A stretch of DNA of 64,000 bases from Desulfuromonas thiophila (lineage in GTDB: Bacteria > Desulfobacterota > Desulfuromonadia > Desulfuromonadales > Desulfuromonadaceae), in contig NZ_FNAQ01000002.1 in assembly GCF_900101955.1 (NCBI RefSeq), positions 1 to 64,000 of the forward strand. Direction: 5' to 3'. The notes under the pieces were generated by a model. It saw only the letters and a program-made list of their open reading frames with translations. It did not search any database and was not told where the DNA came from. Made by a program: the position numbers and the translations under genes. The stretch's first letter is position 1. Each line of letters opens with the position of its first letter. Shown here one piece after another: positions 1-8,263 of this stretch.

Positions 1-332
1 CGAGGATTTCCAGCGGTTCTGGGACTATCAACGCCCCGACTTCGCGGGAAAGTTTCTCGACAACTGGGTGACCCGGGCACTTCAAACCGACTTGGAGCCG
101 ATGAAGAAAGTAGCCCGGATGCTGCGCAGCCACAAGCCGCTGATCCTCAACTGGTTCAAGGCCAAAGGGCGGCTTTCCAGCGGGGCCGTGGAGGGTATGA
201 ACCTCAAGGCGAAACTCACCATGAGAAAAGCCTTCGGTTTTAAAACCCTGAAATGCCTGCAAATCGCCTTATATCATGAACTTGGCAAGTTGCCGGAACC
301 TGATTATCTCCACAGATTCTGCTGACGAGCCC
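1..332 (+). mobile_element. Right end of an ISL3-family insertion sequence (left part outside window)
   Basis: The window opens inside a transposase whose C-terminal part is present. After the stop codon the sequence reads into CTGACGAGCCC, so the outer terminal repeat probably reads GGGCTCGTCAG from the outside and ends near 332. The next 8 bases (333-340, TAAAAAAT) would then be the target duplication; the other copy lies outside the window, so neither the end nor the duplication can be confirmed here. The element stops about 28 bases before the symporter start codon and so probably separates that gene from its original upstream sequence. Confidence 0.6.
2..325 (+). CDS. ISL3-family transposase, C-terminal fragment
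   Basis: The reading frame is open from the left edge (EDFQRFWDYQRPDFA...) to a TGA at 323-325 and gives about 107 residues. The closing segment is typical of the ISL3 (DDE_Tnp_ISL3) transposase C-terminus: an invariant glutamate region (SSGAVEGMNLKAK, with NWFKAKG just before it) followed by KAFGFKT and YHELGKLPEP. The N-terminal zinc-ribbon, the helix-turn-helix and the first catalytic Asp residues would lie upstream of the window. It is partial because of the window edge; no frameshift is visible in the part present. Confidence 0.8.
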   Translation, partial: EDFQRFWDYQRPDFAGKFLDNWVTRALQTDLEPMKKVARMLRSHKPLILNWFKAKGRLSSGAVEGMNLKAKLTMRKAFGFKTLKCLQIALYHELGKLPEPDYLHRFC

Positions 333-360
333 TAAAAAATAAGGGAAGGGAGAGCTGACT

Positions 361-1971
361 ATGAAACGACTGATGCAACTGGGCTTGACCCTTTTCTTTA
401 TGCTGGTTTCCAGCAACCTCTTCGCCGCTGTTGAGGACCTGAACCCGGAAGGCAAGTTCAAGGTCATTCCGGCCCTGATGATGATCGCCCTGCTGGTGCT
501 GTTCGTTCTGGTCGGGGTGTTCGCCAAGGCACAGAATACCGAGGACTACTGGGCCGCCGGCCGTGGTGTCGGCCAGCTCGGTGGTGGTATGGCTATCGCC
601 TCCAACTGGATGTCGGCCGCTTCCTATCTGGGTATGGCCGGCCTGATCTACCTCAAGGGCTATTTTGCCCTGTCCTACGTGCTTGGCTGGACCGGTGGCT
701 ACGTGCTGCTGCTGGTGCTGATGGCCGGACAGGTGCGGCGCTATGGCAAGTACACCGCGCCGGACTTTATCGGTGACCGCTACTATTCGACCACCGCGCG
801 TCTGCTGTCGTCGCTGATCGTTATCGTCATCTCCTTCGTTTATTCCGTCGGCCAGTACAAGGGCATCGGCATGATGTTCAACTGGATCTTCGGTATCAAT
901 TATCAGATGTCGGTGTTTGTCGGTACCGGCGTCGTGCTGGCCTACGTGCTGATCTCCGGTATGCTCGGCGCCACCAAGAACATGCAGGTACAGTATGTCG
1001 TTATCGTCATCACCTTCTTCCTGCCGCTGTTCTTCATCGCCCACAAGCTTGGCTACTTCTCGGCCGTGCCGCAGATCGGTTATGGCGCCGCCCTGTGGGA
1101 TATCGGTCATGGTGGCAATGGCATCGCCGCGGCTTCGGCCGACCCGAGCTACTATCTGCCGTTCTCGAACTACACCGCTTACCACTGGTTCGCGCTGTGC
1201 ATCACCCTGATGCTGGGTACTGCCGGCCTGCCCCACGTTATTGGCCGCTTCTATGTGGTGCCGCGCGTCAGTGACGCCCGCTGGCAGGTGGTATGGGGCC
1301 TGTTCTGCATCGCCCTGGTGTACTGGACCGCGCCTTGCTACGCTGCTTTCGCCAAGTTCTCCAACCTGCTGGGTACTGCCGGTGTCAATGTCTCGCCCGA
1401 CGCCATCGTCGTCAACGCCGCCGAATTGGCGGGTCTGCCCGAGTGGTTTGCCGGCTTCCTCGCTGCCGGTGGTGTGTCGGCCGCGTTCTCGACGGTTGGT
1501 GGCTTGCTGATGGCGGGTGCCTCGGCCTTCGCCCATGACATCTACTTCCGCGTCATGAATCCGAACGCGACGGAAGAGAAGAAAATGCTCATCGCCCGCG
1601 TCGGTACCATTATCCTGGGTGTGTCCATCATCATCGCCGCACTGAATCCGCCGGCGCTGATCGCTCAGATCACGGCTGTCGCCTTCTCGCTGGGCGCCAA
1701 CACCTTCTTCCCGCTGTTCCTGCTGGGTCTGTGGTGGAGCCGCACCACCAAGGAAGCCGCCATCGCCGGCATGGTCGTCGGTCTGGTGGTGACTTTTGGT
1801 TCGATGTTCCTGCCCAAGGCATCGGTGCTGGCCTACTACATTCCGTTTACCTCCAGCGCCATCCTCGGTGTCCCGGCGGTTCTGATCACGATGATCGTGG
1901 TTTCGCTGATGACCCCCGAGCCGTCGCAGGAAATCAAGGAACTGCTCTACAAGGTACATAACGACGAATAA
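361..1971 (+). CDS. Sodium:solute symporter, SSS family, VC_2705-like subfamily
   Basis: A 536-residue polytopic protein of the solute:sodium symporter family, probably importing acetate or a related monocarboxylate with Na+. It has an N-terminal signal-like helix (about residues 4-22) and then roughly 13 further membrane helices. The family block EDYWAAGRGVGQLGGGMAI, the SNWMSAASYLGMAG segment and KYTAPDFIGDRYY fit the VC_2705 subfamily better than classical ActP. In relatives this subfamily usually follows a small DUF4212 membrane protein and is linked to DUF294 and exonuclease genes; both of the latter occur at 3.5-10.2 kb, but no DUF4212 gene is visible and the upstream side is an IS end. 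A ribosome binding site (AAGGGAGAG) precedes the ATG. The substrate is inferred. Confidence 0.85.
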   Translation: MKRLMQLGLTLFFMLVSSNLFAAVEDLNPEGKFKVIPALMMIALLVLFVLVGVFAKAQNTEDYWAAGRGVGQLGGGMAIASNWMSAASYLGMAGLIYLKGYFALSYVLGWTGGYVLLLVLMAGQVRRYGKYTAPDFIGDRYYSTTARLLSSLIVIVISFVYSVGQYKGIGMMFNWIFGINYQMSVFVGTGVVLAYVLISGMLGATKNMQVQYVVIVITFFLPLFFIAHKLGYFSAVPQIGYGAALWDIGHGGNGIAAASADPSYYLPFSNYTAYHWFALCITLMLGTAGLPHVIGRFYVVPRVSDARWQVVWGLFCIALVYWTAPCYAAFAKFSNLLGTAGVNVSPDAIVVNAAELAGLPEWFAGFLAAGGVSAAFSTVGGLLMAGASAFAHDIYFRVMNPNATEEKKMLIARVGTIILGVSIIIAALNPPALIAQITAVAFSLGANTFFPLFLLGLWWSRTTKEAAIAGMVVGLVVTFGSMFLPKASVLAYYIPFTSSAILGVPAVLITMIVVSLMTPEPSQEIKELLYKVHNDE

Positions 1972-1997
1972 ACGCCCAGCGTTGACCTCGTCATCTT

Positions 1998-2034
1998 GCC
2001 CTCCGGTGCTCCCTCGCGCCGGGGGGCTTTTTTT
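1998..2034 (+). terminator. Intrinsic terminator after the symporter gene
   Basis: A 9-bp stem GCCCTCCGG / CCGGGGGGC (one G-U pair) with a 12-nt loop is followed directly by seven T residues. It lies 26 bases after the symporter stop codon. Confidence 0.8.
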
Positions 2035-2633
2035 GTGGCGCAGGACAGCCGGATTTTGCCAGGCTCAGGCGGCCTGGTGTGACAGCCGGGCTTGTTGGGG
2101 GGGGCGGATTGGCAGTGGGCAGCGCTGGCCTGGCCGACGCAGAAGGGATGTCTTCGCAGCAACCCAGCAGCAAGTCAGCGTCGTATCCATGGATGGAGCG
2201 CTAAGCCAGCGCCTGACTTGCCGCGATGGATTTGCCGGGCAAGCTGGACCGCGTTCTCTTTGGCCGGTGGCAAAAAATGCCGTGGATGATGCTGTTGCAA
2301 TTTGAGCAGGATTGCTTCCTACATGCTGCAGACGTGGTGTGGGGCGGTGGTGCCTCGTGGCGGAGATGAACGGGGCGGGTTGAGGCCAGGGCTGGGATAT
2401 GGTGGTGTTGAGGAACAGGTAAGCAAATGCTGGTAATACGGGGCCGGGGGCCGCCGCTGTGGCCCACCGACACGAAGGGCCGGGATCAAAAACCAGACCG
2501 GGGCCAAGGCAGGAGCTGGGCAAGCTTCGGGTGGGGCGCAACGGGCAGGTCAGGACGGTCGGGCTGGGCGATTTTCAGGCTGAACCAAGGCGGGAAGCGG
2601 CGCCGCTCTTTTTCGATACGGGCGAACGGGTAC
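2035..2633. other. About 600 bases with no supported gene
   Basis: Open frames exist on both strands but none has a recognisable domain, a convincing ribosome binding site or a family-like composition. They look like by-products of high GC. No tRNA, direct repeat array or transposase remnant was seen. The segment sits between two terminators, so it may be a decayed gene or plain spacer. Confidence 0.5.
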
Positions 2634-2666
2634 AAAAAAACGGCAGGCGGAACAATCCGCCTGCCG
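2634..2666 (-). terminator. Intrinsic terminator for the TPR lipoprotein gene
   Basis: A perfect 11-bp stem (CGGCAGGCGGA / TCCGCCTGCCG) with a 4-nt loop is followed on the minus strand by seven T residues. It lies about 30 bases after the stop codon of the gene at 2699-3367. Confidence 0.9.
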
Positions 2667-2698
2667 CAGGTTTTAACCGGAGGGAGAGGAGAGCGCTG

Positions 2699-3367
2699 CT
2701 ACAGCGGCAGTTTCTTGTAGCGCTCGCGTTCGGCCTTGCCGGCTTCGATATGGGGTTCCGATGGCAGCTGCAGCAGTTCGAAGCCGCGCAGGGCGGTGCC
2801 GTTTTCCGGGTTGCGCAGCAGGGCCAGGCGGTAGGCCTCAATGGCTTCGTCCTGTCGGTCGGCGTATTTCAGGGCGGTGCCATAGTTGGCGTAGGATTCG
2901 GCAATGGCATTGCTGTAGCGTTCGTAATCCTTGGGATTGTGGCCGAACCAGCGCTGATAAAAGTCGATGGCGGTTTCAAAAGACTGCAGGGCGGTCTGCA
3001 ATTCGGCGGAGTCAATGCTGGCCGGGTCGATGTGGCTGCGCTCGGTGTCGAGCTTCTTGCCGTAGAGGGCCCAGCCGAGGTGGATGACGCCGATGTCGTT
3101 CATGACGAAACCGTAGTTGATGTAGACATCGGTCCCCTGGTTGGCCTGGATGTTGGGGTGCTCCATTTCCTGGCGCGCCAGTTCATAGTAGCGCAGGGCT
3201 TCCTCGAACTGCTTCTCCTTCATCAGCTTCTGGGCGCTGACGGCGGTGATGTGGGCGTTTTTGTATTTGGGATCGACATCCTGGTGTTCGGCACCGTATT
3301 CACATTGCGACAGCCACATGATCAGTGACAGAATGATGATCAATACAAAAATAGGTTTTAGATTCAT
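2699..3367 (-). CDS. TPR-containing membrane-anchored protein, possible lipoprotein
   Basis: A 222-residue protein with an N-terminal hydrophobic helix (MNLKPIFVLIIILSLIMW) ending in LSQC. This resembles a lipobox, but Gln before the Cys is atypical, so a plain membrane anchor is possible. The rest is alpha-helical with tetratricopeptide-like pairs: ALRYYELARQEME, ALQSFETAIDFY and, best, AIEAYRLALLRNPENGTAL near the C-terminus. Such proteins act as protein-interaction scaffolds at the envelope; no specific partner can be named. The start at 3367 is preceded by AGGAG 10 bases upstream and by a plausible promoter. It is transcribed away from the exonuclease gene. Confidence 0.75.
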   Translation of the reverse strand: MNLKPIFVLIIILSLIMWLSQCEYGAEHQDVDPKYKNAHITAVSAQKLMKEKQFEEALRYYELARQEMEHPNIQANQGTDVYINYGFVMNDIGVIHLGWALYGKKLDTERSHIDPASIDSAELQTALQSFETAIDFYQRWFGHNPKDYERYSNAIAESYANYGTALKYADRQDEAIEAYRLALLRNPENGTALRGFELLQLPSEPHIEAGKAERERYKKLPL

Positions 3368-3399
3368 CCGCTTTGCTCCTGTTGAAAAATAAAAGAAAA

Positions 3400-3429
3400 A
3401 GTATAGACTGGACACCAATGAACTGCCAG
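3400..3429 (-). promoter_or_regulatory. Probable sigma-70 promoter for the TPR gene
   Basis: On the minus strand CTGGCA (4 of 6 to the -35 consensus) and TATACT (5 of 6 to the -10) are separated by 18 bases. Transcription would start about 25 bases before the start codon, leaving room for the AGGAG site. Confidence 0.45.
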
Positions 3430-3518
3430 CCCTATTTTGCGGGCGAATTTGCGGCCGGCCAACCCTGACGGAACCAGAACAGGGTTTTGTCTCAATCGTG
3501 GCCAAGGGAGCCTGAGCC

Positions 3519-4223
3519 ATGTGGAAGTCTCTGTTCAAATCGGCCCAGCGCCGGGTCAAGGGCGAGCGGGGCGATCCGGTGGCGGAGTTTGTTTGCCGCA
3601 AGGCCGAGCAGATCCGTTCTTCGGCGGTGCTGAAGCTGTCGCTGAGCGAGGCAACCTTCTGTGTTGTCGACCTGGAGACCACCGGGCTGGATCTGGACAG
3701 CGATGTCATTATCAATGCGGCGGCGGTCAAGGTGAAAAGCCGGCAGATCACCAAGATCTTCGATACCTTCGTCAAGCCGCCGTTTCCGGTGCCGCCCGAT
3801 TCGATTCAGTGGCATGGCATCACCGACACCATGCTGGAGAACAAGCCGACCATTGCCGAGGTGTTGCCGGAGCTGCTGCGCTTTATTGGACCGAGCATCC
3901 TGGTTGGTCATCATATCAATTTTGATCTGCGCATGCTGGACCGGCAGCTGCGGCGTTATTACGACTGCCCGCTGGAAGGGGCGCCCTGGCTGGATACCAT
4001 GCTGCTGCACAAACTGGTGATGGAAAACAACACCAGTACCCGGCTGGACGATCTGTTGATGACCTACTGCATCGACTGCGAACAGCGCCACCGGGCGCTG
4101 GGCGATGCCATTGCCACCACCCGGGTGTTCCTGCGCATCATCCAGGAACTGTCGACGTCCTATCAGTCTCTCAACGATCTCTACAGCGCCCAGCTCGATC
4201 TTTCACGCAAGGAAAACCTGTGA
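3519..4223 (+). CDS. DEDDh 3'-5' exonuclease, DNA polymerase III epsilon-like
   Basis: A 234-residue stand-alone exonuclease of the DnaQ/epsilon superfamily, expected to hydrolyse DNA or RNA 3' ends with two metal ions. All catalytic residues are visible: Exo I D51-x-E53 (VVDLETTGLD), Exo II H131/N134/D136 (GHHINFD) and Exo III H191 with D196 (HRALGD), which marks the DEDDh class. An N-terminal extension of about 45 residues precedes the fold. Similar proteins are encoded next to DUF294/CBS regulators and VC_2705 symporters in other proteobacteria, and both occur nearby here. AAGGGAG precedes the ATG. The stop codon overlaps the start of the next gene, so the two are translationally coupled. 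Confidence 0.85.
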   Translation: MWKSLFKSAQRRVKGERGDPVAEFVCRKAEQIRSSAVLKLSLSEATFCVVDLETTGLDLDSDVIINAAAVKVKSRQITKIFDTFVKPPFPVPPDSIQWHGITDTMLENKPTIAEVLPELLRFIGPSILVGHHINFDLRMLDRQLRRYYDCPLEGAPWLDTMLLHKLVMENNTSTRLDDLLMTYCIDCEQRHRALGDAIATTRVFLRIIQELSTSYQSLNDLYSAQLDLSRKENL

Positions 4224-6088
4224 TGGTGCATCCCCGGCTCGAATACCGCCGCCATAAGATCTCGGTTCACCAGTACGAGGCTTACAAGGCCATGCCACGG
4301 CTGGAGTTGTTCGATACCCTGGCCCGCAGATATCTGGAGTTTGCCGAGCCGTACCGGACCGTGGTCGATGAGATGGCGCCGCCTTATTACCGCTGGTATC
4401 CCGGCGGCCGTCTCGATGTGTTTCACAATCTGATTGGCCGCCACATGGACAGCCTGCGCCGCAACAAGGCGGCGCTGATCTGGCGTGGCATGAACTTCGA
4501 GGAGCGCACCTATACCTATCAGGCCCTGGGCCACGAGGTTCTGTGCCTGATCAACGCCCTGCTGCGCCTGGGGGTGAAAAAGGGCGATTTCGTACTGCTC
4601 TATCTGCCCGATCTGCCGCAGACGGTGGTGGCCATGCTGGCCTGTGCCAGTCTGGGCGCCATTCATGTCAATTTCCACATGGCCTATTCGGCCGAGGCTC
4701 TGGCGGAACGGCTGCAGCACTGCCGGGCCAGGTATATCATTACCTGTGATGGCGTCAGTTTCCGCAGTCGGGGGCTCAAAGAGGTGGTTAACGAGGCCCT
4801 TGAACGGATCGATTACAGTATCAGCCATTGTGTGGTGGTACGTCATACCGGTCAACATTGCCAGATGAAGCCCAAGCGTGATCTGTGGTACGAGGATCTG
4901 ATCACTGACCCGGATTATGCCACCGGCGCGGTGTTCGATCCGCTCTGTTCGGCGGACGAGCCGCTGTTCATGCTGTATACCTCGACCAAATCGAAGCGAC
5001 CCCGTGCGGTGCTGCACGGCCTGGCCGGCTATCTGGTGTGGGCCCAGTTCACCACCGAGCTGCTGTTTGATCTGGTCGATACCGATATCTACTGGAACAC
5101 CTCGGATCTGGCCTGGATCAATGGCCACAGCTACACCGTCTATGGCCCCTTGGCCCTGGGCGCGACAGTGTTTCTCTACGAAGGAGCTATTTCCTACGAG
5201 AATACCCGCTGTTTTTTCGATTATCTCGACCGCTATCATATCACGGTGCTTTACACCAACCCGTCACTGCTGCGCAGTGTCATGCGGGCCAAAAGCACCA
5301 AGCGCTACCTCAACCGGTCGAGCAATTCCCTGCGCCTGATTGGTTGCGGCGGCGAGAAGATCAGTGAGGAACTCTACAACTGGGTACAGTTCGAGCTGAC
5401 CAACAAGCGCAACCTGCCGATTACCCAGATCTGGGGTCAGACCGAAACCGGCGGTTGTCTGATCGCCGGCGTGCCGGGGGTGCTGGGCTTCGAGGACGAC
5501 ACCATGATGCAGCCGCTGCCGGGGGTGGATGCGCGCATTGTCGATCATCAGGGCCGGGTGATTAGCGCTGCCGGTGAGCCGGGGCGGCTGGTGCTGGCTT
5601 CGCCCTTGCCGTCGATGCTGCAGGACCTCTACAAGGATCCGGTGGGCTATCCGCAGACCTTCTGGAAGAAGTATCCCCAGCGCAGCTACTACGCCACGGG
5701 TGATGGGGCCAGTTACGACGCCAAGCACAATCTGGAGCTCACCGGCCGGCTTGATGACGTGGTCAGCACCGGCGGCGGGCGGCGCAGTGTCGCGGAAATC
5801 GAACAGGCGGTGCTGGGCATGGAACGGGTGCGTGAATGTGCCGCCACGGTAATCGATCACCCGCTGCAGGGCTACATGCTGGTGGCTTTCTGTGTCCTGA
5901 CGGATTCACGCGATGAGAGTTATCGCGAGAAGACCCTGCGCGAGATTCGTGAGCACATCATCGAGGAGATCGGCGAGCTCAATCTGCCGGACAAGATCCG
6001 TTTTACCAAATACCTGCCGAAGACACCGGACAATCAGATCAACCGTGAGCTGCTGAAAGAAATCGCTTTGCAGATGGAAGGCATTTGA
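4223..6088 (+). CDS. Degenerate acetyl-CoA synthetase-like protein of the AMP-forming superfamily
   Basis: About 621 residues that align over their full length with acetyl/propionyl-CoA synthetases (IYWNTSDLAWINGHSY, ITQIWGQTETGG). Two catalytic elements are abnormal. The glycine-rich ATP loop, normally YTSGSTGKPKG, reads YTSTKSKRPRA at about residues 251-261, with every Gly replaced. The C-terminal acyl-adenylation Lys, normally in TRSGKI, is replaced by Gln605 in TPDNQI. The hinge and ATP-ribose region (YATGDGASYD) is retained. It may therefore be a pseudoenzyme, or bind acyl groups or nucleotides without making acyl-CoA. The ATG overlaps the upstream TGA (TGATG); a GTG three bases earlier is an alternative start. 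AAGGA lies 9 bases before the ATG. Confidence 0.75.
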   Translation: MVHPRLEYRRHKISVHQYEAYKAMPRLELFDTLARRYLEFAEPYRTVVDEMAPPYYRWYPGGRLDVFHNLIGRHMDSLRRNKAALIWRGMNFEERTYTYQALGHEVLCLINALLRLGVKKGDFVLLYLPDLPQTVVAMLACASLGAIHVNFHMAYSAEALAERLQHCRARYIITCDGVSFRSRGLKEVVNEALERIDYSISHCVVVRHTGQHCQMKPKRDLWYEDLITDPDYATGAVFDPLCSADEPLFMLYTSTKSKRPRAVLHGLAGYLVWAQFTTELLFDLVDTDIYWNTSDLAWINGHSYTVYGPLALGATVFLYEGAISYENTRCFFDYLDRYHITVLYTNPSLLRSVMRAKSTKRYLNRSSNSLRLIGCGGEKISEELYNWVQFELTNKRNLPITQIWGQTETGGCLIAGVPGVLGFEDDTMMQPLPGVDARIVDHQGRVISAAGEPGRLVLASPLPSMLQDLYKDPVGYPQTFWKKYPQRSYYATGDGASYDAKHNLELTGRLDDVVSTGGGRRSVAEIEQAVLGMERVRECAATVIDHPLQGYMLVAFCVLTDSRDESYREKTLREIREHIIEEIGELNLPDKIRFTKYLPKTPDNQINRELLKEIALQMEGI

Positions 6089-6143
6089 TGGCTGGAGGGG
6101 GCTGAAGCGCCTGGCGCCGCAGCCCGGCCGGCGGGGAGGCGCG

Positions 6144-7592
6144 ATGGCCTGCTATTTCCCGGACCATGCTCGTGGCAGTCGTTACGAGCAGCTTTACGCC
6201 GAACTCAGCGCGGTCGAGCGGGTGATGCTGCTGCGCGAGTTCATCGGTGTAACCTACCGTCGCCGGTTCTGGTTCTTCCGCCAGTATGACTACCGCGCCT
6301 TCTACCGCGCGCCCTTGCGGTATAACCTGCAGGTCGCCGCCGCCCGGCAGGATCAGCGCCTGCAGGTCCCCTGGCGCATCTGGCGTAAAAGCGACCTGCG
6401 GCCGCACTATCTGCGGTTGGTGCTGCGCCATTACCAGCTGGGCGCGCTGCTGCAGCGCCTGCGACGGCGCCATCGTGACCGGCTGCCGCCAGCGGAGCCG
6501 GGCTGTCATCCCGATGGGCCGATGCTGCTGACGGCCCTGGGCTGGTATCTGAACCATGCGGCGCTGCTGACCTGCCAGACCGACCAGCTGGTTGCCCGGC
6601 TGGAGGCGGAAAACTGCCGCAGTCTGTACCTCTACTGTCTGGCCTGCCAGCACCAGATCAGTCAGCTGCTGGCGCAGGATGACAGCCCGCTGGAGGACTG
6701 CTTGCCCCTGGCGCAGCGCGTCGGCGGCCGCTGGCCTCTTGGTGCTGAACTTGAATTCAGCAACCTGGGGTATCGGGCCAGTTTCGAGCACAGCTTCGGC
6801 CGGCACCGGCGTGACTCCCGCTTTCACAATTTCATCTACTTTCATCATTATTTTCTTGAGGATGTCAGCTGGCGCCTGGGCGGCTATCTTGATCACCATG
6901 TGCGGCTGCGGCGCTATCTGCCGGTGCCCTGGATTGGCGGCTTCTTCGAGTACTCCCTGGTGCGGATGGATTATCTGCGGCGCTACAGCCTGCCGCTGAC
7001 CTGTGATCCGATGCTGCTGGCGCACTACATTGCGCGGGTGGTCCGTTTCAGCCCCGATATCGCGCCGCACAGCCTGCATCTGAATTGCGAGCAGATTGCC
7101 TGTGGCGAGCGTTTGCCGCCTCGGCTGGGCGATCTGCTGTGTCTGCTGCTGCTGGGCGGCGACCTGCAACGCGACGACAGTACGGGTGACTGGGTGGAAC
7201 AGCGGCTGTCGCGCCACGAGCTGATCAAGCTGGTCCGCCGGCGCCAGCACCTGTCCCTGTGGGATGGCCGGCCCCATGCGGTGGTGGAATACGCCTTCTG
7301 CCGCTTGCGAGCCCACTGGCAGGAGGAGGACTGGTTTTTGCTGTTGCTGGCCGTCAAGGGCTTCAATGCCAGCGCGGATTTTGGCCACGGCGAGCAGGTG
7401 CCTATTGAGTTGCTGGCGCAGTGGGCCCGGCGGGCGCGGCCGCTGGCAGCGCACCAGATCGAGGGGTTTGTCACGCGGGTGGCGGAAGGGTTACTGCGCG
7501 AACAGGTGTACAGTGCTGCCCAGGTCAGCCGCTGGCGTGCGGCTCTGGAACAACGTCTGTGGCGGGAAAACCGGCGTTTGGCTGGGGAATGA
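6144..7592 (+). CDS. Putative amidoligase / carboxylate-amine ligase-like protein
   Basis: A 482-residue Arg/Leu-rich protein that I do not match to a named enzyme. The second half has a motif series resembling the glutamine-synthetase-like amidoligase and glutamate-cysteine ligase fold: GAELEF at residues 200-205 (GxExE-like strand), FFEYSLVRM near 267-275, HSLHLN at 309-314 (HxH-like) and RRRQHLSLWDGRPHAVVEY at 365-383, which recalls the (N)LR...GTxEFR closing strands. If correct, it would form an amide bond using ATP. The adjoining gene encodes a gamma-glutamylcyclotransferase-like protein, a pairing known for amidoligases. GGGGAGG lies 4 bases before the ATG, 55 bases after the previous stop. 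The fold is inferred, not certain. Confidence 0.5.
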   Translation: MACYFPDHARGSRYEQLYAELSAVERVMLLREFIGVTYRRRFWFFRQYDYRAFYRAPLRYNLQVAAARQDQRLQVPWRIWRKSDLRPHYLRLVLRHYQLGALLQRLRRRHRDRLPPAEPGCHPDGPMLLTALGWYLNHAALLTCQTDQLVARLEAENCRSLYLYCLACQHQISQLLAQDDSPLEDCLPLAQRVGGRWPLGAELEFSNLGYRASFEHSFGRHRRDSRFHNFIYFHHYFLEDVSWRLGGYLDHHVRLRRYLPVPWIGGFFEYSLVRMDYLRRYSLPLTCDPMLLAHYIARVVRFSPDIAPHSLHLNCEQIACGERLPPRLGDLLCLLLLGGDLQRDDSTGDWVEQRLSRHELIKLVRRRQHLSLWDGRPHAVVEYAFCRLRAHWQEEDWFLLLLAVKGFNASADFGHGEQVPIELLAQWARRARPLAAHQIEGFVTRVAEGLLREQVYSAAQVSRWRAALEQRLWRENRRLAGE

Positions 7593-8259
7593 GCTGGCGG
7601 GCCTGCTGGCACAGCCGGTGGCTGTCGCACAGCTGGCGGCAGGCCTGCTGTACCTGTGGCTGCTGGTAGAACAGTTCGTCGACCAGAATCTGCTGCTGGC
7701 TGTCGCACAGCCGCAGGCTGTGGCAGCCGGTGCGCACCGGCAGCTGTGGCGTGTCGCGAAAGGAACGCCATTGGCCGCAGGGCAAAGACAAGGCGCCGCG
7801 ATCCTGGCGCAGCAGGCGGCGCGGGTAGATATAGACCCAGGCGTCGTGACGCTGCAGAACCGGCTGGCCATCGCCGTCGCTGGCGATTCGTTCCACCAGT
7901 ACCGGCAGCCGGCGACGCAGATAGATGCTGCGACGTGGTTGCAGCGGATAGAATTCCTCCAGTTTGTCGAGCAGTCGCATGACCCGCAGCGGCTGGTCGA
8001 ACTGCATCAGTTCGCCGGCCACCAGCTGATGGTCATGCTGGTCGCCGATGATCAATCCGGGGAAACCGGCGGGCAGAAAATAGAGACTGCCACGGCAGAA
8101 GGCCGGCTCGATCTGGCGGACATGCTTTTTGATGAAGCGGTTGAAGTTGCCGTAGCGCTCCATCAGGCTGCCATAGAAGAAAAACAGCGCGCTTCGCTCC
8201 AGGTCGGCCTGGCGCAGGCGGTTGGCGCGCTGCCAGTGGTGGCGCACAAGCTGCAGCAT
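7525..8259 (-). CDS. Gamma-glutamylcyclotransferase-like (AIG2/GGCT fold) protein
   Basis: 244 residues. The GGCT-fold hallmarks are present: the first strand and loop FFYGSLM (residues 27-33), VAGELMQF (80-87) and LDKLEEFYP (98-106), which carries the candidate catalytic Glu. Family members cyclise or release gamma-glutamyl amines. The C-terminal ~110 residues are extra and unrecognised. The gene begins only a few bases after the DUF294 stop, so it is likely co-transcribed with it, and its last 68 bases overlap the amidoligase-like gene tail to tail. The upstream AAGGGA is rather far from the ATG, so translation probably depends on coupling. Confidence 0.65.
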   Translation of the reverse strand: MLQLVRHHWQRANRLRQADLERSALFFFYGSLMERYGNFNRFIKKHVRQIEPAFCRGSLYFLPAGFPGLIIGDQHDHQLVAGELMQFDQPLRVMRLLDKLEEFYPLQPRRSIYLRRRLPVLVERIASDGDGQPVLQRHDAWVYIYPRRLLRQDRGALSLPCGQWRSFRDTPQLPVRTGCHSLRLCDSQQQILVDELFYQQPQVQQACRQLCDSHRLCQQARQLIPQPNAGFPATDVVPEPHASG

Positions 8260-8263
8260 GGGG

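Noticed and set aside
304-1959. A 551-codon open frame on the minus strand opposite the symporter gene
   Set aside because: It is rich in His/Gln/Arg/Gly with no domain, exactly antisense to a clear membrane protein; a by-product of codon bias in GC-rich DNA.
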